Shown: positions 11,300 to 23,794, numbered from the stretch's first letter. The stretch is DNA of 64,000 nt from Solea solea (GCF_958295425.1 NC_081144.1:4141739-4205738); one strand, 5' to 3'. A program made the numbers and translations. The notes: generated from the letters alone by a model not told the origin.

Positions 11300-12856
11300 T
11301 ACCCAGTCAAAACCACAGAAGTATACCCATGTGTTTTTAATACGGTGGAAAGTGGAAATGTGTGACTGTAGATGTAAAGCGAGAAAATCATTTTATATTA
11401 TTGGTGCTTTGGATTTGTGGCAGCCTCTGAATACATGTTTCAGTTTAGGATTATTTGGATTTGGCAATTGAATTGTGCACACGTGTGCAAAGAGGACGTG
11501 TCTGCATATCTTCATGACACTAGGTTAAATCTGTCTCTTTTCAGGCATATCCATCACTATCTATCACTCTTTTGACACAAACATCTCATGCATTTCTCAG
11601 TTCTGTCTGTTTGCAAAGCTTTCACCTGCGCTGCTTCTATTTCTAGAAACTGGATGCTTCCAGTAGAGTGAAAGCGCAAAGGTTTACAACCAGACTGACA
11701 CCTTCCTGCGATATGGACTATAGACATGGCCACAGGATCACCTCATTAGCATCAGAAGATGCTCTCATCCCTGACAAGTGAGACTTCACTGCACCGCTCT
11801 CACAAAAAATAATGAGCAAATATAACCTCTAATGGCTAAATATAGGTAACCACGGTCTCAAAAGACTTTGGAGCAGAAACCGCACACTGTGAGAGGTGAC
11901 TGGGGCCTTTCGAAGTTTCGCTGTGGAGTGGGCGTGAAGAGTGCACAAAGTAAACAAAAGACTTTAAGAGGGGGAAGTGATAGTTGAACAGTGTTTGATG
12001 AGAGCTCTTAGCCTGTAGCTATAGCACATTAGGCAGATGAGCCACAGCCAGCTCCCACACTGTTAATGTGCAACACATTACAACTGCACAATGAGTTATG
12101 ATTGCCATTAAATAGCAAATGATCCAGACTACACAGCTGGATTTAGAGGGATGACGCTGTTGCGCCCTGTCCTTTCTCCTTCCTGCCCACACATACTTCA
12201 CACACTCAGGTGACAATCATTCCACTGGATTCGCCTGGCTGATTGTGTCACTCGCATCTGTTCTCCTGTTCTGGGATTGCACGGTTCTCGCTTCTCTAAT
12301 GCAGGAACAATTACTGTTAACATTGTAAATGTAAAGTCTTGTCTGTATGAAAGAAGCCTTAGCTCTTAGCAACAGCAATTTATTAATGTTACAAAGCCCC
12401 TCCAACACTGAGAACAAAATGAATATTACAATTTGAATAATGGCACAAGTTAGAGGCAAAGAAAGCACAAAAGACAATGGAATTAAATTACTACTAAATG
12501 TGGTTTTGTGTGTCAGAGTTAGCAAGCTTTCCAGGTAAATAATATCAAAATAAAATAGCATTTCAGAAACAACAATTTTTCTTATTTTGAAATGCCTTAA
12601 GTGCTTCAGGCAAATAATTTGGACTTGAGACGTGTACAACAATAACATAAACACTTCAAAGCATTAAATCTCCGCAGCTTAGCATGTCTCGGGAGCATTC
12701 ATTAAAGCAGAATAAGTCTTGCCAGAGTCTGGTTTGAAGACGCAATGAAGGAGTAACTGCAGAACAGCTCAATTCAACTGAGTCGTAACAGTTAAAGCTG
12801 AAGCATCAACCCAATAATAGTGCATTGAGATTAATAAAGGTCAATACAGTAGCCCA
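11300..12856. other. No recognisable gene
   Basis: AT-rich unique sequence. The frame at 12217-12654 (-) is long for the region (145 codons) but shows no domain and no splice context that I trust. Confidence 0.4.
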
Positions 12857-13095
12857 CTAGGCTTCCGTTGTCTTCCGCTTACTGTGGGTCATGAGGGCAG
12901 CAGCCTTAGCAAGGCCAGCAACTTCCTCCGAGGGGAGCCCAAGGCCTTCCCAGGCCGGCCGAGAGATAATGTGTGCCCGGGGTCGGCAGCGAGGTCTCGG
13001 GAAGGACATGTCCAAAACACCCAGGAGGCACCAGAACCACCTCAGCTGGCTCCTCCCGACGTGGAACAGAAGCGGTTCTACTCTGTATTTGTGAT
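12857..13095 (-). pseudogene. LINE reverse-transcriptase ORF C-terminus, relic
   Basis: The minus strand encodes VEPLLFHVGRSQLRWFWCLL, then CRPRAHIISRPAWEGLGLPS and EEVAGL. This corresponds in order to the conserved C-terminal tail of fish non-LTR retrotransposon polyproteins, which typically has RSQLRWFGHL, GRPRTRWRDYISRLAWERLG and PEEL. The order and spacing are clear, but pieces are missing between blocks and the catalytic RT region is absent, so it is a 5'-truncated, decayed copy. I lean to an RTE/Rex-like LINE, but the clade is not certain. The frame on the opposite strand is a shadow. Confidence 0.8.
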
Positions 13096-13448
13096 CTGGT
13101 TCTCTCAGAGGTATCAATGTATGTTTATTTTACTATATCTCTTAACTGCTCCACCTTAAGTATGTAGGCAGCCTCAGGCCTCAGGCTGCATGACTTGCAT
13201 GATTACACTGACTGTGTTCGACATGATAATGAGGTAGTTTGTGCCCCTCACAGACTTTAAGTGAGCTTAACAAACTTTCTCTTGAAACATCCCGATTCTT
13301 TTTCTCCGTCAGCCTTCTATAGTGCTAGTAGGAGTCCTTAAAATGACACCATTCATTTTGGTACGCCATATGGGAGCGGTACATGGGGACTAGTGGGGAG
13401 AGAGAAAGGTAGAAGTATGTTCGAAGCCAAAGAGACCTCTAATTGATC

Positions 13449-13468
13449 TCCCTCTCTCTCTCTCTCTG
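13449..13468 (+). repeat. (CT)n microsatellite
   Basis: About 9-10 CT units followed by a TGTGTCTCTC stretch. Confidence 0.9.
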
Positions 13469-13469
13469 T

Positions 13470-15605
13470 GTCTCTCAGCCCAGGAGTCTTGCTGTGAAAT
13501 AAATGAGAGGTAAAGCATGGGCAGACTCTTACGTTAAGATAATGATGCTGCTTTGTTAGTCCTGTCCTAAAGCTCTGTCTTTAGCCACAATAAAAAAAAA
13601 AAAAGATGACGGTAAAGACGGTGTGGCTGTAAACTAACAGGGCCGAGCGCGTCTACAGGCGTCAGCCACAGCCAGGACAAAAAAAGCATTTGGATTCAGC
13701 AGCATGATCCCGACAAACACAGCTAACAGGGTAAGAGAGCTTTCACACTGTATCAAGGGTGTCAGTGGTCAGAAACCTCAAACGCTTCTCTCCATCTACA
13801 CTGCAGTTAGGGAAAGCTGTGAGCAATTACAGCAAAGGAAAAGTTTCTCCCCAAGACCATGTAATGAGACGTATTCGAGGAAGAAGACAATTTTTACAGT
13901 CTGTTTTAAAATGTGGACCCAAGTGAGCTGGCCTCGGCCGCTGTGGAGAAAATAAAGAGGAAAAAAAAAAGGATCCTGCATTTTGTTATTGGAGCAGGAT
14001 TTTAACTGTGAAAACTTAACCAAATGAAACCATCAAAGCAACGATTGGTACTAATTACCACTGCTGTTTAACATCAGAGAAACAAAACAAACAAACAAAA
14101 AAAGAAAACCCACACTGCAAATATTAAATGTGTTCTCCATGGATAAACTGAGCCTCATTTATTTTAAGTCCTGCTGGAACATGATTTGTGACTGTGAACA
14201 TGCATGCTGTGCATCAGATACCCAGCAGATGCTTAGTTACGACTTAAACAGTAAAGACACTTAATGGTAATGGAGGTGGTGGTGGTGGGGGGGGCGGTGT
14301 AGAAAAACAATAAAAAATCATAAAGTGCAAAGCTTTGAAAACAGATAATTAGATTTGTGACAACAGAGAACAATAACGGTGTCAGCGGGGATGGAAATGC
14401 CTGCATTGCCCGAGACAACAGCACAATGTGCCTGTCTGAACCATTCTTACATATATCATATGGAGTTGGAGCTGGAGTCAGGATTTTGCATCACAACAGT
14501 TGCTAATATGAATAACGATGCCGCGATGAAGAAACGAAAAGTTAACTGTTCAATACATCACTGATTTTTTTGATTTTTTTTAAGTCAAGTCTCTCCCTGA
14601 GTCATGGAGTTTTCTCGCTCGGTCGCAGCCGATCACTGACTGAGCAACAGCACAGTCAGAGACAAAAGCGCTGTCAGTGCCTCATTAGGCTGCTCATTAG
14701 GAAGCTGGCTGTATATTCAAACATTCTCCACGGCTGACCATTTGAGTCAAGGCTAAGTCATATCTCTTGCTCTTGCTTACAAGGCAGAGGGCTCGGGGTC
14801 GGCAGAGTCCGTCATTATTAGTTCCGTTACATTTTCTCTGACTGGTTTGGATGCGTTGACCACCTGATCCAGGGGTCAGACAGCTTCAGGCCTTGTCTGC
14901 ACATGTAACCTTCTCTCGTCTAAGATCCAACTTTGCATTCATCATAAAACTGTTTATCACTTCCTCCCATTTTGGTACAGGCAGGCTCCTGACACTGTAA
15001 TTGGACCTGGAAAACACATTTTTGATTATTCAACCGTGAGCATTATTTTTCTGATGTGGATCTGTCGTTTACTTAATCGAATTATGGTCAATAAAATGTT
15101 CAAACTGTGAAAATGAAAGAACTCTGTTTTGCCGGTCTGAGACTATGTTTCTGTTGATGTTCAAGTTTGGCTGCAGGTCCTGCAAACTGCTGTCCTGGCT
15201 GTGGTTAAGAATGGACATGAGGAGCTGGTAGCACTGCCTGCTACTGCCAGGATAAGCTTTCTGCAGTAACAGTTGGCACATGCCTATCTGGCAGCTGAGC
15301 TATACTCACTTTGTATAAAAGCTTCCATCTTTATCTTTTCCTAAATATTCCATGTTCGCATTGGTAATTATAGCTGACAGAACTAGTAGCACTCACTCAT
15401 TATAAAATACATCCGAGGTCTCACTTATTACTCATAACGTCTTAGACTTGTTCAACTCACCCTTTCTGTCTGACTAAGTGCTGCCGTAAAACAATAGTGT
15501 ATCTATTAATAAGTGTGCCCTTATTTTTGATGGGGCAGCACAACACAACACATCAGATCAGCTTCACTTCTCCTTGTTATAATTCTCAACGTCTCTGAAA
15601 TTGTG
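13470..15605. other. No recognisable gene
   Basis: Unique-looking sequence. It includes an A-run near 13590, an (AAAC)n-like stretch near 14083-14106 and a GGTGGTGGTGGTGGGG G-rich stretch near 14274-14297. The frame at 15069-15281 (-) has a protein-like appearance but no domain. Confidence 0.4.
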
Positions 15606-15790
15606 GGCGGTGTAGTTGTGCAGCGGTTAGGACTGATGCCTCAAAGTCAGACGTTTCTCAGTGAGGATGCTGGAAACTTTCCGTGTAGAGTATGATTGGT
15701 CGATTGGTCGTGGGCAGGAATGTCAGTGTGAATGTTTGTTAGTGTGTAGCCTGCCTATCACTCAATGTTAAAGTCCTGAGACCCTCAGAA
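15606..15790 (+). mobile_element. Decayed tRNA-head SINE/LINE-tail fragment
   Basis: GGCGGTGTAGTTGTGCAGCG followed by GTTAGGACTGATGCCTCAAA matches the tRNA-like head of the fish repeat seen in the opposite orientation at 40385-40690. Later text (GTCAGTGTGAATGTTTGTTA) matches its body. It is strongly diverged and its ends are approximate. Confidence 0.55.
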
Positions 15791-16750
15791 AATCTAATGA
15801 CCTGAGGAAGTAATATCGCTATGTGTGGAACATTTTTAATTCTAGTGGACAGATAATTCCAGAAGATAATCCCTTCATTGAGTACATGATGACTAATAAC
15901 ACCTACAGATTGCCATTCAGTGGTGCCTTGGTATCTGCACTTTGCTATGACTCAGAAACACTTTCATATGCATCAAACCACCCAGTGAAAAATCTGCCAT
16001 GTTTCTCCACTCAGTTATTCAGCTTTAACCTTCAGTGTGTCCCCTAAACAGGGAGAGCAAGTCAATATAAATTGGGTCAGCATCTAATATTATGGTGAAT
16101 TAAAGGGAAAATAAGGGCTTAGGAAATGACTCAAACACATTTCTAGTGTTGCAGAAAAGCCCCTTAAAAGCAACATAGTCAAAACACTCTTTTTTGACAG
16201 AACACTCAGTAAAAGGCAGTGGTTTCAAATGTATCTGAAAGGTTTTTACAACGGTGATACAAGGTCAAAGCCCTTTTCCATTTCCATTTGGAAAACCAAG
16301 TACCCCAATTACACTGAATTGGATTGTCACACGGTAATATTGAATAAGAGTAGAGAATTGTAGAATCCTAATATGTGTGCTCACTTGTTTATGTGTTTTT
16401 TCCTCGTTTAATCGGCTTTTTTCCCCCGCTTCACAGTGGGTTGAAACAGTGGCTCACACTTACAGAGAGATAATGGGTATATCTTTGTGCCACAATTACT
16501 GGGTGCAACAGCAACTGTCGATAAACTTGAAAGGATGAACTTCCGCATACACACGAGTATAAAGACACGGGCATAAATACACTGAGTTGCGCACACACAC
16601 ACACAGACACAGAACTGCACTGGGAGCAGAAAGCATAAATGGCTTTCATACGATCATTGATCTGTCAATTCAGCAGCTTCACAGTCGGACAAGAGATGAA
16701 AACTGCACTTTTGTTTATGCTGCTATAAATGGTGAGCTTGTGTGCAAAGA

Positions 16751-16764
16751 AGGGGGGGGGGGGG
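16751..16764 (+). repeat. Poly-G tract
   Basis: An uninterrupted run of G, directly visible. Confidence 0.9.
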
Positions 16765-17195
16765 AGTTGAAGGCCACATCGATATCAGCCAAATGGCTAT
16801 TTCTTGTTTCAGTCCAGATACCTGTTTGTGAGACGGCAGACAATAGGCCTTGACAGCTAAAGTGCCGGAGGGAAAATCAAATTGATATGTTTCACAATAG
16901 GATTAACCATTGGCTCAATTACTAAATGAAGATTTAGTGATTTGTTGTAAAAGAAAATGTAAGTGTGCTGCTATATTGTTAAGACCATGTGTTTTTATGT
17001 TGCCCTTTGGGTATGCTATACTTAGCATACGGTGCAGTCACAGACCTTCATTTATATATTGATCCTTGGACAACAGTCGCTATAGGAAATACGGTGAGTA
17101 TTCTCAGTATTTGGTACAACCTCACATTAACGCTGGGGCATGTGTGTCTGGAAGAGCTAGCAGTAGCAGGCTACCTTTTGAGCTAGCTTTGTAGC

Positions 17196-17300
17196 TAGGG
17201 GTGGGTACTGAAAACTACTGTTATAGTGATACCAGTTCCTCAATCATTGGTCAATGTTGAAGTACTGTATCAATGTGTCTAGGTAAACAATAATGCTATT
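17196..17300. mobile_element. DNA-transposon relic (AGGGGTGGGTACTG type)
   Basis: TAGGGGTGGGTACTGAAAAC, then GATACCAGTTCCTCAATCAT and TTGAAGTACTGTATCAATGT, match my recollection of the terminal region of a common fish MITE. No opposite end or target duplication was found. Truncated. Confidence 0.4.
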
Positions 17301-17749
17301 GATATGTATGTTACATTTACTATTACTTTGCCTTAGAATGTGTGGAAATTTAAAATTCGAGCATTTTCCACTTCCCAACCAACCCCTAATGATAACCAAG
17401 TTGCATCATGGTGGACCAGCACTAAAACGTTTGGGCTCACTGTGCTAAATTCATTGACAACCAAGTGATTTGTAGGTGCGAGTAAACAGTAGCCACCCCA
17501 CAAAATACTGACAAATACTAACAAATACAAAAATGTTTTTTTTTCTTGAGAATCCATCAAAAAGCCAAGAACACAAGACAATGCAATGACCACAACAGCT
17601 AAAACAGATGCACCTCCAATAATAGTGGTGTCATCTGCATACAATGGAATGACATGGCTGAGCCAACAGTTTCCCAATTGATCATGCTTAAAGCAAGCAA
17701 AAATCATACACGTTTTTCATAAATGGAAGATGAAGATGGTCCATGGGGA

Positions 17750-17850
17750 CCTCATCTCTACCGCTTTCTCCTGCACATGAGGGTCACAGAGGGCGCTGGT
17801 GCCAATAGGGCGAAAGGTGGGGTCCACCTTGGACAGGTCACCAGTATTTT
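17750..17850 (-). mobile_element. Fragment of the 40385-type SINE/LINE-tail repeat
   Basis: On the plus strand, CTACCGCTTTCTCCTGCACA, GAGGGTCACAGAGGGCGCTG, AGGGCGAAAGGTGGGGTCCA and CCTTGGACAGGTCACCAGT follow the 3' body of the repeat seen at 40385-40690 and 43306-43413. The tRNA-like head is missing. Confidence 0.65.
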
Positions 17851-18279
17851 ACAAAAAATCTACAGGTGAAGGGTATTTATTTGTCAGTTGTTTTTGCCCT
17901 CAAGAAAGAAGGATATGAATCTACTGCAGCAAAGAGACCAGTTCATTTTGTGTCCTTCTGAGGGCTTGGGAACACTGGAGAATAGAGCTGTCACTGACAA
18001 ACCAGTTGGACACTTCTGCACACCAGGAAAAGACTCAAACACCTGCCTCTGCCTCATACAAACAGAGACTGATGAATTAAATATGAGCACAGAGAAAGGT
18101 TCTAAAAAGCAATCTCTTGCAAAACTGGACTGCTGGACAGGGCAGGGTTTTGAGACGATGGCACAGTGATGGTGTGGAACAAGAGGGACAAAGCACACAA
18201 ATTCTGCATTTTTCATCTTTATTTCTGCCCCTTGAGGGTCCTGTTAGTGTTCAAGAATGAAGAAAATGTGCGAGTGTGT

Positions 18280-18295
18280 GAGAGAGAGAGAGAGA
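18280..18295 (+). repeat. (GA)n microsatellite
   Basis: About eight GA units followed by an A-run. Confidence 0.9.
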
Positions 18296-18299
18296 AAAA

Positions 18300-20144
18300 A
18301 ACCCCACAAAACATAAAAGTGCTGCAGATAGACGAGGGTAGATGTGTGGTCTATCGGTGGGAGCGTAATCAGAGGGAGAGAGGCGCATCATTATTCAGAG
18401 AGAGAAGCCAGCGGTGAGACGGTGAGAGGTGAACTACTTGATGGAGGAGCCTACGATTCCCTTACTCCCCTCCGGTGCTGCTCCCAAATCCACCCCTGTT
18501 AAACCCTGAATCTGGAGCTGAGGAACGAGGAGTGCCCAGCAGCAGCCGCAGTTCTACTCATCACTATCACGATGGGGGACATGGTGCCACATTTATTCTT
18601 AAATTAGACCTACAAATACACACGTACATACACACCTGTGTATGTGTCTTTGTGTGTGTCATGAAAGAAGACTTCAATGTACGGATGATCCATTGAAAAG
18701 CAGCGTGTGCTTGAAAGCTACAGTAAAAACTAATAGTTCCATGATTCTATAATAGCATATCTAGCTATGTCCTTGTTAATTAAAAGGATATAACATGTGT
18801 TGTAAATGAGTTTTGACTGCAAAACTTATGTCGGCTTCACATCTTCAATCATATAAAGCAGCTTCACCTGGGAACACACACAACTGAAGTATACAAATGG
18901 CATCTTCAGAATAAACGGATAAAAGTAAAAGCAGATGAAGTACGCAAAGTAAACAGATGGCTTCAAAGTGAATCAGTGTGCTTTGTATCCGCATCTATAT
19001 GATGTCAATAGAGATTAATTGAAGAGATGTGCCCTGATTCATTCCTGGATTGTCCTTGCACTGGATCTCAGGATCCAAAATAATTACAGGCTACACTAGA
19101 ACAATTAAGTCTGCCTCCTGTCCAGATGCTATCTGAGCTACACACAGTAAACAAGAGCAGATAGCAGCAGGCCTCAGGAACTGAAATGAATCACAGTCTA
19201 CGTCTGATACAGATGCTCCGCTCTCCCTTCCATGCACAGATGAAAAACACAGCACAGCTCCAGCGCTCATGTCTCCTGCTTGCATCCAGCCTTGGAGCAT
19301 CACGGGCGTCTATTTTCAATTGGCTACAATATTCTTTCTTAAATGGAAAGACCTCCAGACATAAAACTCTGATTAGCCTGGCATCCACTGCGTGTTAAAG
19401 AGTGGTCTAAATGTGTGTGTGTGTGCATGTGCATGCCGAGCAAGCCGGTCTGAATCTTTATTTAAGGTTCCCATGAGCGTGTGTCCTCCTGTCAGTGCCT
19501 GCATGTGTGTTTGTGGGCTTCTCCACCGTACATAAGCTATACCACGATAGAGATGACATGTGGGCAGACAGTCAGCGGTGAGATAGGCTCTGTCAGCCCA
19601 GAGGTGGCTGTCTCTGCTGCTTCACACGTCTTCCAGCTTCTTCTTTTTTCCCCCCCCTCAGTAGATTAACTGTCTGGAATCCTCAGATCAGCTCTGGAAC
19701 TGACAAATGCCACTCTAAATACTATTCGTGGCATGTGATTGATTCGCGAGCGCTCATCCGCCCTGCCAAAAGTGCACATAAAGGCAAGCCCCTCAGCATT
19801 TGATTCCCTTTAAAAGGCATGTTTTGTCGGGTTTTACCAGAGTCGCTGGTTTAAACTAACTTCGCTAAGAGCCAGAGAGTTAAAGCAACTGTGCGTAGAA
19901 AGAGGTGACGGAGATCAAATGGCTCAAAGCAGTAATGGCGTCGTTAGTCGAGCGAGGCCCGGACTCATTTGCTCTTCACCCCATGTATTTATGTGTATAT
20001 TAATCATCGCGCTGTGGCTCTGCAGGAAATCGCTGGCAAATTGATCTTGGAAGATATAACCTCTGTAAAACATGTTTCAGGGTGAACATTAGGCTCAGAT
20101 TACATGTACATTAATGTAAGAAGTGTGAGTGCTGCTCATATTCT
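18300..20144. other. No recognisable gene
   Basis: Unique-looking sequence with short frames only. The block 19720-20110 is free of simple repeats. Confidence 0.4.
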
Positions 20145-20161
20145 CCCCCCCCCCCCCCCCC
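20145..20161 (+). repeat. Poly-C tract (17 nt)
   Basis: An uninterrupted run of C, directly visible. Confidence 0.95.
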
Positions 20162-20590
20162 ACTGATATCTGGCAGGGTGAGCACAGTTTGTACCTCATC
20201 ACAATATTGTCCCTGACATCAGCCGCACTCAAAGCGCCGCATCATGAACGGCAGAGTAACGTTTCGTCACTGTTGTGCAGAGGCACTGCCTGTGCTTGGT
20301 AATGCTGCCGCTGCCTTCAGTAGTACAGGGAACAGCATGCAGTTGTAGACCTGTGAACTCTTGTCATCCTTTATTGAAGATGACATGTACTTTTAGCACA
20401 CATCGCTCCCAGGCTTTCTCCCCCTGCACTGCCAGTTTTAAACATACAACTGGGAGCGCTCGCCGAAAAAACAGAGAGCACTACAGACACACATAAAACA
20501 CAGAGGAGTTCATAGTCTTTGATTCAGGCAACATAAAACAAGCTTAGATACAGACGCTCACCGTACACACACACGCAGACACATACTGAT

Positions 20591-20813
20591 TTAAGTGTCT
20601 CCTGGGTCGTCCGTCTCTGTGCTATCATCCTTGTTAGAGATGCAGAGGCGTTGTAATGACAGCCATAACCATTCTGAAGCAGTTAGTGCTGGTACCACCT
20701 CAACCCCCGAGTCAGCTGGGAAGCCTACTTTACACACTCTTTTATTACCTTCATGACCATTAGTAACTCTAATTTTATTGCTGTCATCGTCACCGTTTTT
20801 CCTGACAAACGCA
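20591..20813 (-). CDS. Unidentified open frame, possible terminal exon
   Basis: On the minus strand an acceptor-like GGCTGCGTTTGTCAG is followed by an open frame (KNGDDDSNKIRVTNGHEGNK, then VGFPADSGVEVVPALTASEW) that ends with an acidic tail, TETDDPGDT, and a TAA stop. There is no recognisable domain and no upstream exon was found. The region immediately upstream in transcription is a (GA)n microsatellite, which weakens the polypyrimidine signal. It may be chance. Confidence 0.15.
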
Positions 20814-20831
20814 GCCTCAGCAGGATTTCTC

Positions 20832-20849
20832 GTCTCTCTCTCTCTCTCT
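20832..20849 (+). repeat. (CT)n microsatellite
   Basis: About nine CT units, directly visible. Confidence 0.9.
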
Positions 20850-21570
20850 TTATCTCCCCTTGTCTCCCTCACAATACGGCACAGACCAATTAAAACCTTT
20901 TTTTTTCCCCCCTCATTTGGTTTGATAGATTTTTGTAAAATGATATGGTTAAACAACAAATCCTCTATAAGATTTATTAAAAGACGATCACAGTTTATTC
21001 TTCTGAAAACGGAGAACCATTAGGGTTAGGGTCTTACTTTACATCACGTGACATCGTAGTTGGGCCAGGTGATGACACTTTTGGAGGAGATAATGACTCA
21101 GACGTAGTAGAAGTGTTTGTTTTACAATTAACAGATTTCAACTTACCCAAAGTCTTGATTATTTTACATTTACTACGATAACTCTCTACCAATTAGAATT
21201 TTTTTTTTATTGTAATCAATTGGCCATATCACCTGATGTATATTTTCATTTAATTAACATACTAATTGTTTTCCACCATAAGGCTCACAGGCTGGGTCAG
21301 GGAAGTTGCTTATCTCAAACTATACATATCGCTCAGATGAGAGTGTTTGGGGCGGCCAAACCAAACCTGCTCATGTGTCTCTCCTGTCGTAGCGTTTCCA
21401 AGTCTCTGGAAATAAAAAGATAGTGATGCAGTGTGGATCATGTAGTGCTGAGATCAATACTGACGTTAGTGTGCTGACAGGCCACTGCACATTTCTCTGA
21501 GGACCCTCATGTCTGGCCTCTGGCCTGATAACTGCTGACATTTAGAAACATGACACTACTGTGATGGACA

Positions 21571-21590
21571 TGTGTGTGTGTGTGTGTGTG
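21571..21590 (+). repeat. (TG)n microsatellite
   Basis: Ten perfect TG units. Confidence 0.95.
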
Positions 21591-22544
21591 AGGAGGGATG
21601 TGACCACATCTCCAGGGCTGCTCTGATCTATCCAGGAGATTTCTGTGTACAGTATTGGTGGTGGCAGTTGTTAAGCCCCGTCTGTCCGTACGTCTCAGAT
21701 GCTGAGGACATACTGTCCTTCCCCTATACTCAATGTAATCCATGACAAACTGCTCTTCCTGTGGCTCAGTGGTGATATGATGTGATAACTTACTGCATAT
21801 TAGTGGCACAATTGTGTAGAGTAGACAATATTAAAAGTGATGCTATGTACAAAAGCATTTCTATTTTCGGACAAAAAATGATTCCGCAATTACTGCCCTT
21901 TGACCTACTTTCGCTGCAGAGGTGATTGAACAAATTGAAACTTCCTGAGCTACATTTTCAGTGGTTGTTATGGTAAAAATATGAAAAGAGAAAGCTGTGG
22001 CTGGGGCACAAATCCAGGTCACTGCAGGATAACAAGGTGCGACATGTAAATAAAGAGTGCGAAGAGTTTTGTTATTGGAGTAATATTTGCTTTTTGCACT
22101 TAGTGGAGTTCTGTGTTGGTTTCCTCGTCAGTTCACACACTCCTCCTCGCACCTACTGTGTCCTCAGTGTCGGCTTTTTCTGCAGTTCGGCAAAAAACGA
22201 GGGAAGTTTCAGTCCCGTGATTTCTAAACGTCCCCTTTTATTTTTGCTGAAAGTGTTTCCAGTGCAGTTATTCACATCTACCTTTTATTGATACGCCAAC
22301 TTTTCCACCTCCCTCAAGCATAAAAACTTTAAAGTGATATTTCAAGACTTCTGTGTTTTTTTTTATGTGCAAATCAATTATGCACATAAACACGGAAATC
22401 CACCTGGAGACTCGAGGAGTTAAGTGTCTTTGAGATTAGATTTGAAAGTAGCTAAGTGTCCATATATCAGACGACGTATGGAATTCCTGGCTCCAATTTG
22501 AAGATCTATTTAATATAGACAGCACATACTCCGAGTGAACCAAT

Positions 22545-22640
22545 GTGAAATTAGTATATGGATTCAATTAAATCATGCTAATTGGCGTACAACTCCCTCA
22601 TTTTGGGTGCATTAGCAGTAATTGTATGAATAATATTCAG
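22545..22640. promoter_or_regulatory. Candidate conserved non-coding element (AT-rich, homeobox-like sites)
   Basis: A repeat-free block dense in homeodomain and octamer-like words (TTCAATTAAATC, ATCATGCTAATTGG, GCATTAGCAGTAATTG, GAATAATATT). This texture is typical of fish developmental enhancers. Conservation cannot be tested from one sequence, so this is a weak inference. Confidence 0.2.
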
Positions 22641-22702
22641 CAGCATACACAAGCTACAGCTTTTCCTGGTTCAGGAAACAGAATCTGCAATAATAAGCAA
22701 TG

Positions 22703-22703
22703 C

Positions 22704-22735
<32 letters not shown>

Positions 22736-22736
22736 G
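22703..22736 (+). repeat. (CTG)n trinucleotide repeat, interrupted
   Basis: About six CTG units, one CTA interruption, then four more CTG units. No supported coding frame contains it. Confidence 0.95.
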
Positions 22737-23493
22737 TCGTCCTAAAAGTAGAACTAGAATTTAAAATAATAGATTTTCCATGTCAAAGGTGAATGTTGTG
22801 CCTCGGGCCGTCCTCGCTTCCTCCTCAGCCAGAGGATCACATTTGAACGTTGGTTACACAACACATCGTTACTGTATCTTAGCCGCAACCCTTTGATCTC
22901 TTCTGTATCAAGGGTGTATTCACTAAATGTGTGTCATTACTTTGTCAACTCGGCTTTCAAACTCTCACTAATGCACTTCTCTGAAAGAAACCTCATAGCG
23001 CGGTGGAGCTGCGGATTTCTCGCTGGTTTAACCGTCTTTCTCTCACGCACACCACGTTCTCTGTTGTGTTTTTCTTCCCAAACCTGCCTATAACAGCCTT
23101 CGTGCTAATTGATTTTCCATTATGTTTTCCATTAAGCGTTATAAATCACTTTTCTTTACAACAACACTCAGGCATTTGTTTCTCTGCAAAGGTGATTGCG
23201 GGGTTATCCTAAATCATTTTCAACAAACAAAGACAACTGCGGTGAAATAGCTGAATAATTCATTAAAACATTACAATATACAGTTTATGAATAACCATCC
23301 ATTTGGCCGTTTAACAAGTAAATGTTAAAGTTACATTTAGGAAACTCATTTTCAAGAAATTAATGAAAACGTTTCCATACTGAATTTCAAAATGTGGCTT
23401 TTGGATTCAATCATGGAATTATATTTTATAAAACAGTTTTATTTATTGAATTTCAGCAGGAAGAGGATTCAAGCCAAATTGGAAAACAGCCTG

Positions 23494-23555
23494 ACTTCTG
23501 AAATTAAAGTCAGAATTCTGACTTTATTCTCAGAATTCTAAGATTAAAGTCCGGA
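23494..23555. repeat. Palindromic AAGTCAGAATTCTGACTT-type tandem
   Basis: Alternating units built on TCAGAATTCTGACTTTA and CTCAGAATTCTAAGATTAA. Each core is self-complementary around GAATTC, so the tract can form hairpins. It lies directly upstream of a GT array. Confidence 0.8.
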
Positions 23556-23575
23556 TATTTCTTGGAGCCGGAACG

Positions 23576-23628
23576 AGTGTGTGTGTGTGTGTGTGCGTGT
23601 GTGCGTGTGTGTGTGTGCGTGCGTGCGC
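23576..23628 (+). repeat. (GT)n array with GC interruptions
   Basis: GT units broken by regular CG steps (GTGCGTGTGTGCGTG pattern). Alternating purine-pyrimidine throughout gives Z-DNA potential. Confidence 0.95.
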
Positions 23629-23794
23629 ATCGGGACGGAACTCTGCTGCGTGCAATACAGAAAGCAGAGGAGAATTGTAAACGTGCGACCACGTAGACAC
23701 AGAAATGATGTGTATAAATAAACACAAGGCTATTGAGTTTGTTTAGCCCTTAGTGCTCATGCGGCACGGATCTGTGCCCCAGGTGCACCCTTGG

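Noticed and set aside
12217..12654. 145-codon minus frame
   Set aside because: Hydrophobic, AT-driven composition without a recognisable domain or splice sites.
21020..21035. Telomere-like TTAGGG repeat
   Set aside because: Only two degenerate units; no array.
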